Below, piece by piece: positions 7,289-7,670 of a stretch of 7,670 nucleotides of DNA (the stretch's first letter is position 1; every line of letters starts with the position of its first letter). The notes beneath the pieces were generated by a model, which searched no databases, had not been told where the DNA came from, and saw only the letters and a list, made by a program, of their open reading frames with translations. A program made the position numbers and the translations under genes. The stretch is from an uncultured bacterium (GTDB taxonomy: Bacteria > Bacillota > Clostridia > Lachnospirales > Anaerotignaceae): assembly GCA_905214825.1 (NCBI GenBank), contig CAJMNV010000095.1:1-7670 (forward strand), given 5' to 3'.

Positions 7289-7670
7289 ATGAAAAAACTA
7301 ATGACAGGTAATGAGGCTTTGGTACAAGGTGCATGGGAAGCAGGTGTTTTGGTGGCTTCTGCATATCCGGGTACACCATCTACAGAAATTGTTGAAAATA
7401 TGTCTGCACATAAAGAAGTATATTCTGAATGGGCACCAAATGAAAAAGTAGCAATGGAAGCAGCCATTGGTGCGTCCATCGCAGGCGTAAGAAGTCTGGC
7501 TTCTATGAAACATGTAGGACTGAATGTTGCCGCAGACCCTTTGTTTACATTTGTTTATACAGGTGTTAATGGTGGTATGGTTGTGATTACCGCAGATGAA
7601 CCTGGACAACATTCCTCACAAAATGAACAAGATAACAGAAACTATGCAAGAGCAGCCATGATGCCAATGA
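7289..7670 (+). CDS. iorA: Indolepyruvate:ferredoxin oxidoreductase, alpha subunit (partial, 3' end off the window)
   Basis: Catalytic subunit of the TPP- and iron-sulfur-dependent enzyme that decarboxylates indolepyruvate, phenylpyruvate and related aryl 2-oxoacids to acyl-CoA with reduction of ferredoxin, in the cytoplasm. Only 127 complete codons of about 590 are visible. They match the N-terminal pyrimidine-binding TPP domain: LMTGNEALVQGAWEAGV (4-20), ASAYPGTPSTEIVE (23-36), EWAPNEKVAMEAAIGAS (47-63, including the glutamate typical of TPP activation), SMKHVGLNVAADPL (72-85) and ADEPGQHSSQNEQDNR (102-117). ATG 7289 has an excellent AAGGAGGA site (7276-7283). The gene follows brnQ by 87 bases with no terminator between. 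A weak internal promoter (TTGAAA 7190-7195, TATATA 7214-7219) is possible. iorB would be expected next, outside the window. Confidence 0.96.
   Translation, partial: MKKLMTGNEALVQGAWEAGVLVASAYPGTPSTEIVENMSAHKEVYSEWAPNEKVAMEAAIGASIAGVRSLASMKHVGLNVAADPLFTFVYTGVNGGMVVITADEPGQHSSQNEQDNRNYARAAMMPM

Overview
The window is A+T-rich DNA with strong Shine-Dalgarno sites. Its gene set is a glycyl-radical-enzyme activase, a BrnQ amino-acid carrier and an indolepyruvate:ferredoxin oxidoreductase. This points to a strictly anaerobic, amino-acid-fermenting low-GC Firmicute, most likely a Clostridia or Lachnospiraceae-type organism. The taxonomic call is an inference from gene content, not from a marker gene.

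Left part (1-1513). A minus-strand pyruvate formate-lyase activating enzyme gene (pflA) runs off the left edge. Its leader holds what I read as a complete ZTP (pfl-motif) riboswitch with an overlapping intrinsic terminator, preceded by an exact TTGACA -35 box. On the plus strand beyond it lies a decayed remnant of a TRAP-transporter substrate-binding protein (DctP family). About 640 bases of very A+T-rich sequence with no convincing gene follow.

Middle part (1514-5456). Three plus-strand genes form a likely operon: an M20D amidohydrolase, a membrane transporter I cannot place confidently in a family, and a second M20D amidohydrolase. The operon ends at a textbook terminator with a perfect 12-bp stem (5422-5456). 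Both hydrolases keep the full metal-ligand set (Cys, His, Glu, His, His). The simplest reading is that the transporter brings in (or exchanges) an N-acyl amino acid or related amide and the two hydrolases cleave it. The substrate is not readable from the sequence.

Right part (5457-7670). An A+T-rich gap ends in a roughly 46-codon open stretch without a proper start; its stop overlaps the brnQ start codon. Then come brnQ (branched-chain amino acid:cation symporter) and, 87 bases on, the 5' end of iorA (TPP-dependent 2-oxoacid:ferredoxin oxidoreductase, alpha subunit). Together the plus-strand genes suggest a theme of releasing, importing and oxidatively decarboxylating hydrophobic amino acids. 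The pflA side is a separate, divergently oriented one-carbon/formate unit.
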